Virus record (IMG/VR): IMGVR_UViG_3300050821_006389 | Location: 1-46,688 of that record | Source: a virus | Strand: one strand, 5' to 3' | DNA: 46,688 bases | Shown here: piece after piece, positions 6,101 to 12,743 of the stretch | How positions within the stretch are numbered: the first letter of the stretch is position 1 | Layout: each line of letters opens with the position of its first letter | Program-made: the position numbers and the translations under genes | Notes under the pieces: generated by a model | What the model was told of the DNA's origin: nothing | Databases searched by the model: none | What the model saw: only the letters and a program-made list of their open reading frames with translations

Positions 6101-6472
6101 ATGATCGAGATAGTTGTCGATCTGCCGTTCCCGCCGAGCGTGAATCAGCTTTGGCGTTTCGGCCGCGGCAATATGTATCGCAGCAAGACGTATCTCGATT
6201 GGCTTGCGGCGGCAGACATCGGTGTCATGGCGCGCCGACAATATCCCAAGCGCAAGATCACCGGATGGTTCGAGGCCCACGTGGTCCTCAGTAAACGCCC
6301 AGGTCGTAACGATCTCGACAATCTCGCATCAAAAGCCGTGCTCGATTGGGCGCAGTCCCGCGATCTCATCCGCAACGATTCAGATTGCCAGCGCCTCATT
6401 GCCGAGTGGGGCGACGCTGAGCATGGCTGCCGGCTGACACTGAGAGGGCTAGATGCAGCACATCAAATATGA
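6101..6472 (+). CDS. rusA: RusA-family Holliday junction resolvase
   Basis: 123 residues. It has the N-terminal PFPPSVNQLWR and the acidic cluster RNDLDN. Asp71, Asp73, Lys78 and Asp93 correspond closely to E. coli RusA Asp70, Asp72, Lys76 and Asp91. The enzyme cuts four-way DNA junctions formed in recombination and replication, helping resolve concatemers before packaging. Length and all catalytic residues are normal. Confidence 0.9.
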   Translation: MIEIVVDLPFPPSVNQLWRFGRGNMYRSKTYLDWLAAADIGVMARRQYPKRKITGWFEAHVVLSKRPGRNDLDNLASKAVLDWAQSRDLIRNDSDCQRLIAEWGDAEHGCRLTLRGLDAAHQI

Positions 6473-6674
6473 ACGCGCCATCAAGTATATGCGCCGCGGT
6501 TCTGTGCTGGTTGAAACGCATATCCATCTGAAAACAATATGGTCCGTGTTTCCCGGCGGCGAAGTACCCGGCTTCGTTGCGCAACAACTTCAAAATCATG
6601 ATCGCGTACTGCCCAACGAGGATGGTGCTTGGCCTGGGCTGAGCCAGACATGGAGGATGGAAAATGGGCAATAA
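6453..6674 (+). CDS. Hypothetical protein between rusA and gcrA (73 aa)
   Basis: Begins MQHIKYERAIKYMRRG and overlaps rusA by 20 bases and gcrA by 11. It is basic at the N-terminus with a beta-rich middle and no recognised domain. The interlocked overlaps suggest a real, translationally coupled gene. Confidence 0.5.
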   Translation: MQHIKYERAIKYMRRGSVLVETHIHLKTIWSVFPGGEVPGFVAQQLQNHDRVLPNEDGAWPGLSQTWRMENGQ

Positions 6675-7149
6675 TCAAAACCACACCTGGACCGAGGAAC
6701 GCACTGCCAAGTTCCGCGCGCTATACGCGGAGGGGCTATCACACCGCAGGATTGCTGCCGAGCTCGGCGGCATCAGCCGCAATGCCTCGATAGGCAAGGC
6801 AGGCCGCATGGGGCTGGAGCCGCGCGGGCCCAAGGGAACGGGCGGCCGCCGGGCAAAGCACACGGCATTGCTGGCAGGGCGGCCGCCAAAGCCGCGAACG
6901 CACGGCTTCAACATCCGCGGCGTGTTCGAGCTGCCGGTAGAAATACCGACGGACCAGGCCGTGCTGTTCCTCGATGTGAAGGCGGATCAATGCCGCTGGC
7001 CGGTCGAGGGCGAGGGCGTGGCGATGGTGTGCTGCGGCAACGCCACGGTGCGCGGGCGCCCGTACTGCGCCGGCCACTGCCGCATGGCGTACGTGCAGCC
7101 GAAGCCGCGGCCGGTGCGGGCCTGGACCACGAACGGGAAGGCGGCATGA
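6664..7149 (+). CDS. gcrA: GcrA-family cell-cycle regulator
   Basis: 161 residues. The N-terminal domain (about 9-50, WTEERTAKFRALYAEGLSHR, then SRNASIGKAGRMGL) is the GcrA DNA-binding helix-turn-helix. The C-terminal part has Cys-rich QCRWP, CCGN and PYCAGHCRMAY elements typical of GcrA. In Caulobacter, GcrA binds sigma70-RNA polymerase and activates promoters carrying methylated GANTC. A phage copy may redirect host polymerase to phage promoters or interfere with cell-cycle control. The family is restricted to Alphaproteobacteria and their phages, the best host clue here. Confidence 0.85.
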   Translation: MGNNQNHTWTEERTAKFRALYAEGLSHRRIAAELGGISRNASIGKAGRMGLEPRGPKGTGGRRAKHTALLAGRPPKPRTHGFNIRGVFELPVEIPTDQAVLFLDVKADQCRWPVEGEGVAMVCCGNATVRGRPYCAGHCRMAYVQPKPRPVRAWTTNGKAA

Positions 7150-8093
7150 CGGCAGCCTACTACAACGAAATCGATCCCTATGCCGCGCAATGGCTCCGCA
7201 ATCTCATCGCTGCAGGACACATCGCTCCAGGCGATGTCGATGAGCGGAGCATCGTTGATGTCAAACCTGACGACTTGCGCGGATACCGACAGTGCCACTT
7301 CTTTGCCGGGATCGGCGGATGGTCTTATGCGCTTAGACTTGCAGGGTGGGGTGACGACCGATTTGTTTGGACCGGCTCCTGCCCCTGTCAGCCATTCTCC
7401 GCAGCCGGGAAGGGCAAGGCGGCCGATGACGAGCGCCATCTGTGGCCTGTCTGGATGGCTCTCATCCGCGAGTGCAAGCCTGCAACAATCTTTGGTGAGC
7501 AGGTTGAGGCGGCGATTGGATGGGGCTGGATCGACGCTGTTTTCGCTGATCTGGAAGCGGAAAGCTACGCCTGCGGGGCGTCCGTATTGCCAGCTTGCAG
7601 CGTCGGCGCGCCGCACATCAGACAGCGGCTGTGGTTCGTGGCCGACGACGCGCGATTGGAAGGGCCCGCAGGGGAGAGCATACAAGGGGGAAGCGACGGA
7701 TTTGCCCTTGGCCGCATCATGGGCCACGCCAGCGGCACGAGATTATCGCAGCGAGAGTGCGACCGACGATTTCAACGAGAAGAGATGGAGTCATACGAGG
7801 GGCAAGCCCTTATCGGCGGAAGCAACGTTAGCTCCGTGGGCTACCACGCGAGTGACAAACAACGGGAACCACGGTTCGCCGAAGCGGGCGAACGACGGTC
7901 GGGCGCGATTGGAAGATCAGGTCCATGGAGAGATATCATCTGGCTCCCCTGCACAGACGGCCGCGCGAGGCCAACTCAACCCGGCATTTTCCCTTTGGCT
8001 CATGGGGTATCCGCCCGAGTGGGAAAGCTGCGCGCCGCAGGTAACGCGATCGTCCCGCAAGTCGCGGCCGAGTTCATAAGAGCCGCCGGATGA
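7146..8093 (+). CDS. dcm: DNA (cytosine-5) methyltransferase
   Basis: 315 residues. SAM motif I FFAGIGG (52-58), catalytic PCQ with Cys81 (GSCPCQPF), a motif VI equivalent GEQVEAA (117-123, ENV reduced to EQV), motif VIII RQRLWFVAD (159-167), and motif X GNAIVP near 299-304. The stretch between motifs VIII and X (about 168-285) is the variable target-recognition region and shows few hydrophobics. The start overlaps gcrA by ATGA. It likely methylates phage DNA to escape host restriction or alter regulation; no partner nuclease is present. Almost the whole gene is overlapped by another long frame. Confidence 0.85.
   Translation: MTAAYYNEIDPYAAQWLRNLIAAGHIAPGDVDERSIVDVKPDDLRGYRQCHFFAGIGGWSYALRLAGWGDDRFVWTGSCPCQPFSAAGKGKAADDERHLWPVWMALIRECKPATIFGEQVEAAIGWGWIDAVFADLEAESYACGASVLPACSVGAPHIRQRLWFVADDARLEGPAGESIQGGSDGFALGRIMGHASGTRLSQRECDRRFQREEMESYEGQALIGGSNVSSVGYHASDKQREPRFAEAGERRSGAIGRSGPWRDIIWLPCTDGRARPTQPGIFPLAHGVSARVGKLRAAGNAIVPQVAAEFIRAAG
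7180..8079 (+). CDS. Overlapping alternate-frame ORF (299 aa) within dcm
   Basis: An uninterrupted +1-frame ORF inside the methyltransferase gene. It is not random-looking in its second half. It has GSTLFSLIWKRKATPAGR (117-134), three spaced W-(P/A)-T elements (153, 181, 220; two followed by RD), and an ending NPAFSLWLMGYPPEW (267-281) with Ser/Arg-rich tail. I recall phage hypothetical proteins with just these elements, which would make this an overprinted gene. An alternative is that the conserved segment mirrors methyltransferase motif IX (LMGYP) through an ancestral frameshift. No convincing ribosome-binding site precedes the ATG. Confidence 0.4.
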   Translation: MPRNGSAISSLQDTSLQAMSMSGASLMSNLTTCADTDSATSLPGSADGLMRLDLQGGVTTDLFGPAPAPVSHSPQPGRARRPMTSAICGLSGWLSSASASLQQSLVSRLRRRLDGAGSTLFSLIWKRKATPAGRPYCQLAASARRTSDSGCGSWPTTRDWKGPQGRAYKGEATDLPLAASWATPAARDYRSESATDDFNEKRWSHTRGKPLSAEATLAPWATTRVTNNGNHGSPKRANDGRARLEDQVHGEISSGSPAQTAARGQLNPAFSLWLMGYPPEWESCAPQVTRSSRKSRPSS

Positions 8094-8698
8094 GGGTCAG
8101 CCTCAAAAGCTTGCGGGCAATCGGTTTGCCGGCCGAAGAAATTCTGCGTCTTGTCGAAGAACAATCGGCACACGACGATGAAGCCAATAGGCAACGTCAA
8201 CGGCGATACCGGGAGAGATTGGCCAATAAAAACAAAGAGCGCGTTACGGAACTAACGTCACGTGACGTAACAAACGTAACGGAAACTTCTCCCCCTTCGC
8301 CTCCCCCTTCAATGGTTTCCCCTATAACCCCTTCCTTAACTACCCCCACCACATCCCCCTCATCGATTGGTGTTACGCGAGGCAAGAGGCTGCCCGAGGA
8401 GTGGAAGCCAAACGCTCGTCACTACGCCTCCGGCGCCGAGCTAGGCCTATCGCCCGCTCAGGTCGACGAGGCGGCGACCGACATGAGGCTTTGGGCGGAA
8501 GCAAATTGCAACCGGGCGATCGCCCGCAAGGCTTCATGGGACAAGACGTTCGCAGGATGGCTGCGGCGCAACACGCGGAGGCACGTCAATGGCAAACACG
8601 GTGGCTCAATTGCTGCCGCAGCAGACCGGCTTATCGCCGCAGCAGAGGCAGAGGAAGGCGGCACAAGTGCTCGCGACGAATACGACCTCGACCTCTGA
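8090..8698 (+). CDS. Replication organiser-like protein (202 aa)
   Basis: N-terminal helical segment, an Arg-rich stretch (about 36-55), a Ser/Pro/Thr-rich linker (66-95), then a conserved C-terminal domain RGKRLPEEWKPN ... W...FAGWLRRN (about 97-165). That C-terminal domain is found at the end of many phage replication initiator/DnaD-like proteins. The start overlaps the dcm stop. It likely binds the phage origin or helps load host helicase. Family recalled, specific partner unknown. Confidence 0.65.
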   Translation: MRVSLKSLRAIGLPAEEILRLVEEQSAHDDEANRQRQRRYRERLANKNKERVTELTSRDVTNVTETSPPSPPPSMVSPITPSLTTPTTSPSSIGVTRGKRLPEEWKPNARHYASGAELGLSPAQVDEAATDMRLWAEANCNRAIARKASWDKTFAGWLRRNTRRHVNGKHGGSIAAAADRLIAAAEAEEGGTSARDEYDLDL

Positions 8699-9062
8699 CG
8701 CTGCGAAGGCCGCCAAGAGGCTTTGCGGGCAGTGGCCGCACCTGAAGGCCGATGACCCGGCAATCTATTTGGCGGGCATTGCTGCGGTTTTGAGCGGCTA
8801 TCCGCCGGAGATTGTTGCCGAGTGCTGCGATCCGCGCATCGGCTTGGCGCGGTCCCGGGAGTTCCCGCCGACCGCGGCCGCAGTGGCCGATTGGTGCGGC
8901 CGGCGCGAGGCGTATTATCGCAAGTGGGCCGTATTCGTCCAGCCGAGGCCGCTGACGCCTGTATGGCATGAGGATGCTACCTCCCTACCCGAGGCAGTCA
9001 AAAACGCACGTGCGGGCTTCCTGACCCGATTGCAGGGCATTCTACGTTTGGGCAAGTCATGA
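8589..9062 (+). CDS. Replication accessory/loader-like protein (157 aa)
   Basis: Overlaps the previous gene by 110 bases in another frame, and the next by 4. The central part (LSGYPPEIVAECCDP ... REFPPTAAAVADWC) matches a conserved phage protein that habitually follows the replication organiser, which suggests a helicase-loader or organiser partner. No P-loop is present. Family by memory; function inferred from position. Confidence 0.6.
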   Translation: MANTVAQLLPQQTGLSPQQRQRKAAQVLATNTTSTSDAAKAAKRLCGQWPHLKADDPAIYLAGIAAVLSGYPPEIVAECCDPRIGLARSREFPPTAAAVADWCGRREAYYRKWAVFVQPRPLTPVWHEDATSLPEAVKNARAGFLTRLQGILRLGKS

Positions 9063-9526
9063 TTGCCCGGACCTACGCCGAGCTGTGCGACGCGTTCGTG
9101 GCGCGGCTGACCGGTCTTAACGTGCAGCACCTGGAGCTCGACCACGCCTGCGGCCTGGCGACGGGCTACACTGGCAAGCTGCTGGGGCCAAAGCCGACCA
9201 AGCACTATGGGCCCCGCAGTCTGGACCTGCATTTGCAGGCGCTCGGGCTCATGCTGATCGTGGCGCCGGACATAGAGCGGATGCCGATGGTAAGTGATTC
9301 GCGCGAATTCCGGCCCAAGGATGCTGCCGCCGCCACAGCATTGCGCAAGCGCAAGCGGGAAGGCCGTGAATTACTTGCGGAAATCCTGCGTGATAACAGA
9401 CAAAAGCATCGCAAAAAGATGCTCGCCGGTTACATGAAACTGCCGGCGAGCAAGCGGCGGCGGATTGCCCGCAATGCGGCGCTCAAACGCTGGCGCGCCG
9501 CGCTGAACGCAATTGCTGCGCAATGA
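9059..9526 (+). CDS. HTH-like phage protein (155 aa)
   Basis: N-terminal region (LDHACGLATGYTGKLLGPKP ... LGLMLIVAPD, about 26-75) resembles a conserved phage DNA-binding module that includes a helix-turn-helix. The C-terminal half is very basic and helical (KRRRIARNAALKRWR). ATGA overlap with the previous gene. Possibly a regulator of the replication operon or a DNA-binding factor. Confidence 0.55.
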   Translation: MIARTYAELCDAFVARLTGLNVQHLELDHACGLATGYTGKLLGPKPTKHYGPRSLDLHLQALGLMLIVAPDIERMPMVSDSREFRPKDAAAATALRKRKREGRELLAEILRDNRQKHRKKMLAGYMKLPASKRRRIARNAALKRWRAALNAIAAQ

Positions 9527-9536
9527 AGGGGGAGCC

Positions 9537-9668
9537 ATGAATGAGGCTGATAAATTACGTGCCGAAAATGAACAATTGCGGGCGCTAATTGAGGCAATTG
9601 AAGAAATCGACCCGTGCATTCTCGAACAAGCTAAGCGGAGGATCAAGAAACGCGATGCTCAAATGTGA
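9537..9668 (+). CDS. Small leucine-zipper-like protein (43 aa)
   Basis: Begins MNEADKLRAENEQLRALIE, with regular Leu/Ile heptads over about residues 7-30, so a short coiled coil. Preceded by a strong GGGGGAG ribosome-binding site. It overlaps the next gene by 14 bases. Probably a dimerising accessory protein; no family known. Confidence 0.55.
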   Translation: MNEADKLRAENEQLRALIEAIEEIDPCILEQAKRRIKKRDAQM

Positions 9669-9843
9669 CGATTGCGGCCGTTTCATTCCCTACGCCGATT
9701 TGGAAAACGGTGGCGCTACGCATGTGCTGATCTATCCTGATAGCCTCTACACGTGCGAGACATGGGAAACGGTATGCTCCCGGTGTAACAGCCGCAGCAG
9801 CCGCACAATAGCCAGCCGCGGCAATGGCCGGCCGGCGGCGTAG
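9655..9843 (+). CDS. Zinc-ribbon-like small protein (62 aa)
   Basis: Starts MLKCDDCGRF and later has CETWETVCSRC. CxxC near the N-terminus and CxxC about 35 residues on could bind one zinc ion. The C-terminus is Ser/Arg-rich. It is the last gene of the plus-strand operon, and its 3' half overlaps a convergent minus-strand HTH gene by 97 bases. Confidence 0.55.
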   Translation: MLKCDDCGRFIPYADLENGGATHVLIYPDSLYTCETWETVCSRCNSRSSRTIASRGNGRPAA

Positions 9844-9947
9844 TAGCGGGCCATGCGCGGGGAGACGCCAAGCACCCGAGCTGTAGCCTTGGAGTGTGGC
9901 GACAGCCCGAGCTGCTTTAGCGTGCGGAGGTATTCGGTGTGTGTCAT
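9747..9947 (-). CDS. Small HTH protein (66 aa)
   Basis: Starts MTHTEYLRTLKQLGLS and contains ATARVLGVSPRMARYYAAGR, a helix-turn-helix like those of phage YRR-type regulators. It is the distal gene of the minus-strand accessory operon. The first 11 codons and the upstream ~20 bases are duplicated as a remnant at 10343-10402. It may regulate the accessory operon. Confidence 0.6.
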   Translation of the reverse strand: MTHTEYLRTLKQLGLSPHSKATARVLGVSPRMARYYAAGRPLPRLAIVRLLRLLHREHTVSHVSHV

Positions 9948-10129
9948 TGCGGTGTGCGCCGCCGAAATCGGTATTCTATTTCGCTCCATTCAATTATTTC
10001 AATGTTAAGCTTAGCATATTCCTCCTGGGTTATTTTGCGGGACATGTATAGCGTATCGAGGTCATCTATCCTGCGCTCTACAATCCTTTCAATTTGTTCT
10101 TCGGTGAGGGACGGTTTGATCCTGCTCAT
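9944..10129 (-). CDS. Small charged hypothetical protein (61 aa)
   Basis: Starts MSRIKPSLTEEQIERIVERR and is almost entirely charged helix. The leader CACAGCGAGGA (10144-10134) carries its ribosome-binding site and is repeated before other genes of this operon. It overlaps the next gene by 4 bases. No family recognised. Confidence 0.55.
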   Translation of the reverse strand: MSRIKPSLTEEQIERIVERRIDDLDTLYMSRKITQEEYAKLNIEIIEWSEIEYRFRRRTPQ

Positions 10130-10130
10130 T

Positions 10131-10346
10131 TCATCCTCGCTGTGATACGGTTTGAGTTGATGGTGCCTCCGGCAGCGGCACCCAATGTGTAGGACGGATG
10201 GCGTAGGGCCAAAACCACCCGTCGATAGTTCCAGGCAATTCGCCGGCTGTGGCCCATTGCCCTACGCCAAAAAAATCACGGTTGCCGCGTGCAAAAAGCA
10301 AAATCTCGCGATCCTGCGGCGCGCATGTGATAGGTTTCCATGTCAT
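10131..10346 (-). CDS. DUF551-like protein (71 aa)
   Basis: Begins MTWKPITCAPQDREILLF and has PTHWVPLPEAP near the end. This W-x-PI-xxAPxDG/R ... HWxPLPE pattern is typical of DUF551, a small phage protein without known function. The leader contains AGGGGAGCCGCAGC, also found before 10631. The last codons coincide with a repeated DNA block that holds the next gene's ribosome-binding site. Confidence 0.7.
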   Translation of the reverse strand: MTWKPITCAPQDREILLFARGNRDFFGVGQWATAGELPGTIDGWFWPYAIRPTHWVPLPEAPSTQTVSQRG

Positions 10347-10402
10347 TGCTGCGGCTCCCCTGTGAGGCGCTTGAGCGTGCGGAGGTATTCAGCGTGGGTC
10401 AT
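10343..10402 (-). pseudogene. Truncated copy of the HTH gene (19 codons)
   Basis: Reads MTHAEYLRTLKRL then stops six codons later. It matches the first residues of the intact HTH protein at 9747-9947 (MTHTEYLRTLKQL). The DNA around the starts also matches over roughly 30 bases, so this is a duplicated 5' end that was cut short by recombination. It is coupled by ATGA to the DUF551 gene and may survive only as a translation-initiation cassette. Confidence 0.55.
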
Positions 10403-10589
10403 AAGCCGCCCACTGTATAAATTTGGCGATATTCGTAATTGTCGGACGATCGCAAAATTCGGCATCAGTTCGAATATCGAGGCCATCAGGAAGGCAAGTC
10501 TCAATATCCCATGTGTGCCACTGGCGGCCTGTTTTGATGTACCTATCGACAAATTTGCGCGCTGCCTCTCTGGCTTGCTGTCTGGTCAT
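10389..10589 (-). CDS. Hypothetical protein (66 aa)
   Basis: I start it at MTRQQAREAARKF because GGAGG sits 5 bases before that ATG. Upstream in-frame ATGs (10601, 10631) lie inside the repeated leader blocks. The protein is helical N-terminally and beta-rich later (WHTWDIETCLPDGLDI). No family recognised. Confidence 0.5.
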   Translation of the reverse strand: MTRQQAREAARKFVDRYIKTGRQWHTWDIETCLPDGLDIRTDAEFCDRPTITNIAKFIQWAAYDPR

Positions 10590-10682
10590 CTCGTCCTCCA
10601 TTCCTCGCTGTGATACGGGTTGAGTTGTCATCGCTGCGGCTCCCCTGTGGCCTCGCTGGCTGTGGTTGAGCCCGCGATGGCA

Positions 10683-10717
10683 GGGGCTAGGCCGGCAAGC
10701 CTAGCCCCACTGTTTTT
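10683..10717 (+). terminator. Intrinsic terminator reading plus strand
   Basis: Perfect 10-bp stem GGGGCTAGGC / GCCTAGCCCC with loop CGGCAA, followed on the plus strand by ACTGTTTTT. No plus-strand gene ends here, so it would stop antisense read-through from the replication operon. On the minus strand it immediately follows the stop of the gene at 10716-10880 but lacks a T run, and may only slow transcription there. Confidence 0.7.
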
Positions 10718-10880
10718 AATCTTCGGCGCCTAAATAGGCTTGGGCATTGTTCCAGGCTTCCGCATATCCAGGTGCAGTTTTGTCGAAACCTGTGGGATCA
10801 GGTGCCGTTTCAAAAAGTTGGCGCAACAGGTCTTTTGCGAGTGTTTCGCGGTATTTCAGATCGCTCATGTGACGTGCCAT
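10716..10880 (-). CDS. Small hypothetical protein (54 aa)
   Basis: Begins MARHMSDLKYRETLAKDLL with AGGAGGAA just upstream, a strong ribosome-binding site. Acidic and helical, ends YLGAED. It stops within the terminator's T tract. No family recognised, but the start signal and operon context support it. Confidence 0.55.
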   Translation of the reverse strand: MARHMSDLKYRETLAKDLLRQLFETAPDPTGFDKTAPGYAEAWNNAQAYLGAED

Positions 10881-10891
10881 TGTATTCCTCC

Positions 10892-11125
10892 TCAGAATGG
10901 AACTTCGGTTGCGTTAAGCTGGTCGATCGGCGGCAGATTGCGGACCCAAGACCGGAAGTCTGCGAACGTCATTTCGACGTGCAGCATGGCGCGGTCCCAG
11001 TCGCCAAGCTGGTCATATTGCGCTTGGTCATCCACGCGGTTGCGGATGACAGGGTGATTGGTGCCGCCCGACGCTGCCTTGAGCTCGCGCCGGGCGTTCA
11101 TGTACTCGATTGTGGGGCGGGGCAT
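10892..11125 (-). CDS. Hypothetical protein (77 aa)
   Basis: Begins MPRPTIEYMNARRELK and contains DWDRAMLHVEMTFADFRSWV, predicted helical with several Trp/Phe. It lies in the accessory minus-strand operon with short spacing on both sides. No domain recognised. Confidence 0.5.
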   Translation of the reverse strand: MPRPTIEYMNARRELKAASGGTNHPVIRNRVDDQAQYDQLGDWDRAMLHVEMTFADFRSWVRNLPPIDQLNATEVPF

Positions 11126-11126
11126 G

Positions 11127-11324
11127 TTAGCGCCCGCAGCCAGCGATTAGCTCATGCGCCTGCCGTAATAGATCGGCGCGCAACAAATCATCCTGCGCCG
11201 TGTCAGGAGCACCATTCTCTGCGGCATGATCGGCATCTGCCTGTGCCCACCGAATTAATTCTTCGATTTCGCTCAAGATGCGCTCAAGGCGCGTGTTCGT
11301 TGTTTCGTAAGGTCGGCAAGTCAT
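11127..11324 (-). CDS. Hypothetical acidic protein (65 aa)
   Basis: I start it at MTCRPYETTN, whose ATG is 7 bases from GAGGG, the same spacing as in sister leaders; an ATG at 11330 is too close. The protein is an acidic helix (LERILSEIEELIRWAQADAD) with a short Cys/Gly tail. No family recognised. Confidence 0.5.
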   Translation of the reverse strand: MTCRPYETTNTRLERILSEIEELIRWAQADADHAAENGAPDTAQDDLLRADLLRQAHELIAGCGR

Positions 11325-11412
11325 GATCATTCCCTCGCTGTTGTGCGCCACGGCAATGGCGCCGGCTGGATTGCCGATCATGTGCCCCGCAGTGGAGGCA
11401 CATGGGCTGCAA

Positions 11413-11601
11413 TCAACGGCCGCAGAGCATTTCAATTGCGTCGCCTTCGTACATGCCCTCCTCGAACGACTGGCGCCACACTGCGACCGATGCTGTGGCA
11501 AACCGCTTGTCGTATCCGATCCGCGTGTCGATATGGTTCAGCCAATCGCGGAAGCATTCATTCTCGAAAGCAGCTTGGTTGTTGATGTCCAGGATGCGCA
11601 T
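11413..11601 (-). CDS. Hypothetical protein (62 aa)
   Basis: Begins MRILDINNQAAFENECFRD and continues IGYDKRFATASVAVWRQSF. Leader CACAGCGAGGA (11619-11609) provides the ribosome-binding site. I recall no characterised homologue. About 80 bases separate it from the next gene, holding nothing recognisable. Confidence 0.55.
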   Translation of the reverse strand: MRILDINNQAAFENECFRDWLNHIDTRIGYDKRFATASVAVWRQSFEEGMYEGDAIEMLCGR

Positions 11602-11637
11602 TTGATGTTCCTCGCTGTGTTGGGGTGTGGGCTGTAA

Positions 11638-11808
11638 TCAATCGGTGGGAGGCAAGAGTTCGGCAATCTGATAATCTATGTTGGATTGTAATTTACCATC
11701 CTCTGTATATTCGCGACTAACAAGGAACTCTTGCGCTTCGGCAAATGTGGAGAATGGTCCGAAGGTCCAATCTTCGTCTGGAGTGTGAGCAATTACAATG
11801 AAGGTCAT
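11638..11808 (-). CDS. Hypothetical protein, first gene of accessory operon (56 aa)
   Basis: Starts MTFIVIAHTPDEDWTFGPF, preceded by CACAGCGAGGA. A compact beta-alpha sequence with FAEAQEFL resembles small host proteins that process time/sequence inputs only loosely; function unknown. It follows the operon promoter at 11861-11866. Confidence 0.55.
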   Translation of the reverse strand: MTFIVIAHTPDEDWTFGPFSTFAEAQEFLVSREYTEDGKLQSNIDYQIAELLPPTD

Positions 11809-11860
11809 TTGCTGATCCTCGCTGTGCTGGCGATGGCCGGCAAGCCATCGTGAAAAACAG

Positions 11861-11932
11861 AGTATAGGCAATCGTTGCCTATGTCCATCCAAAATCGTCG
11901 CTGCAATGCACAAAATCGTCGCTGCAATGCAC
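11861..11932 (-). promoter_or_regulatory. Accessory operon promoter: palindromic operator plus tandem 21-bp repeats
   Basis: Minus-strand -10 box TATACT lies at 11866-11861; the -35 is weak (TGGACA or TTGGAT nearby). The palindrome ATAGGCAA-TCG-TTGCCTAT (11864-11882, 8-bp arms) overlaps it. Just upstream, two exact 21-bp copies stand head to tail at 11891-11911 and 11912-11932. A weak -35 with tandem upstream sites suggests an activated promoter that is also repressible. Confidence 0.65.
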
Positions 11933-11992
11933 AACGTGTGCAAAATTGAACAGCGAGCGGGAATAAATCAGTGCAATTGCCAATCTCGTTCA

Positions 11993-12199
11993 ATGAACGA
12001 GATTGATCGTATGCGCATGGATTACGAGCTGTGCCGGGAGAACGCCGCGCAATGCCTCAAATGGGCAAGAGCAGCGCGTGACGAGGCCGTGCGCGAGGCA
12101 TTTGTGGCCATGGCTGCAACATGGTCCGCCGCTGCGATGCGTTTGCGGGCGCAACCGTACAACCTGTCAACCGACCAGTCATTGCAATCCACCGCATAA
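11993..12199 (+). CDS. Small hypothetical protein, Bradyrhizobium-type (68 aa)
   Basis: Begins MNEIDRMRMDYELCRENAAQC and continues as a charged helix with VAMAATWSAAAMRL. The pattern YxxCxxNAxxCxxxA ... MAATW resembles very common short proteins of unknown function in Bradyrhizobium and relatives, supporting the host guess. It diverges from the accessory operon. Its ribosome-binding site is weak. Confidence 0.55.
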   Translation: MNEIDRMRMDYELCRENAAQCLKWARAARDEAVREAFVAMAATWSAAAMRLRAQPYNLSTDQSLQSTA

Positions 12200-12218
12200 A
12201 CACAGCGCCGCGCATGCC

Positions 12219-12229
12219 GGTGCGTTGCG
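12219..12229 (+). promoter_or_regulatory. GGTRCGTTGMG element, copy A
   Basis: GGTGCGTTGCG, 20 bases after the stop of the gene at 11993. No gene follows for about 680 bases, so this copy would lead into the non-coding region. Confidence 0.5.
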
Positions 12230-12581
12230 CCGCATGTTTTTGTGTGCCCCCAATCCCTTCACCCCGCTTGCACAGCGCGGGGTAAGTTAAGTGCAGCTGT
12301 GCCTAGCTGCCCACAGAAGCAGGCAATGTGGTCGCTGTAGCTCAACTACAAAACGGAGCAGGGAACCAGCACCACAAGCCCACACTAAGGACAGGGCCAG
12401 GATAGGCCCATGAGGCCCATGAACATCTCATCCAATCCACATGCCCCATAACAGCCAATAACAGCCAATCCAGCTCAGCACATATCTATCAAACACGTGC
12501 CAGAGATACTTAACTCGTTGATATTGCACGCTTTGCTGCGGATTGTGCCTGCAGCGGACAACACCAGGGACAACAAGGTAG

Positions 12582-12616
12582 CCCCAAAAAGACCCCCCTG
12601 CCCCCCGCCGGCCCCC
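12582..12616 (-). other. Putative G-quadruplex (minus strand)
   Basis: The plus strand has runs of 4, 6, 6 and 5 C separated by 7, 2 and 5 bases, so the minus strand can form a four-run G-quadruplex. It lies in the main non-coding region upstream of the late operon. Confidence 0.5.
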
Positions 12617-12743
12617 TAAAACAGCCGCTCACCGGAAATTCGACATCCCCCATTTCAACGCGATCTGATCTGTGGCATGTGTTGCATTTGCGTCACATCG
12701 TTGCATTTATATTACTACTTTACATAACGGCGTTATGCACATG

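Noticed and set aside
12262-12282. GC hairpin as an intrinsic terminator after the gene at 11993
   Set aside because: The stem CCCCGC/GCGGGG is followed by TAAGTTAAG, not a T run, so termination is not supported.
12325-12375. tRNA-like stretch (GTAGCTCAACTA with a GCTC/GAGC stem)
   Set aside because: Only a D-arm-like segment is visible; no acceptor stem pairing, anticodon arm or T-loop (TTC) follows, so it is not a tRNA gene I can support.
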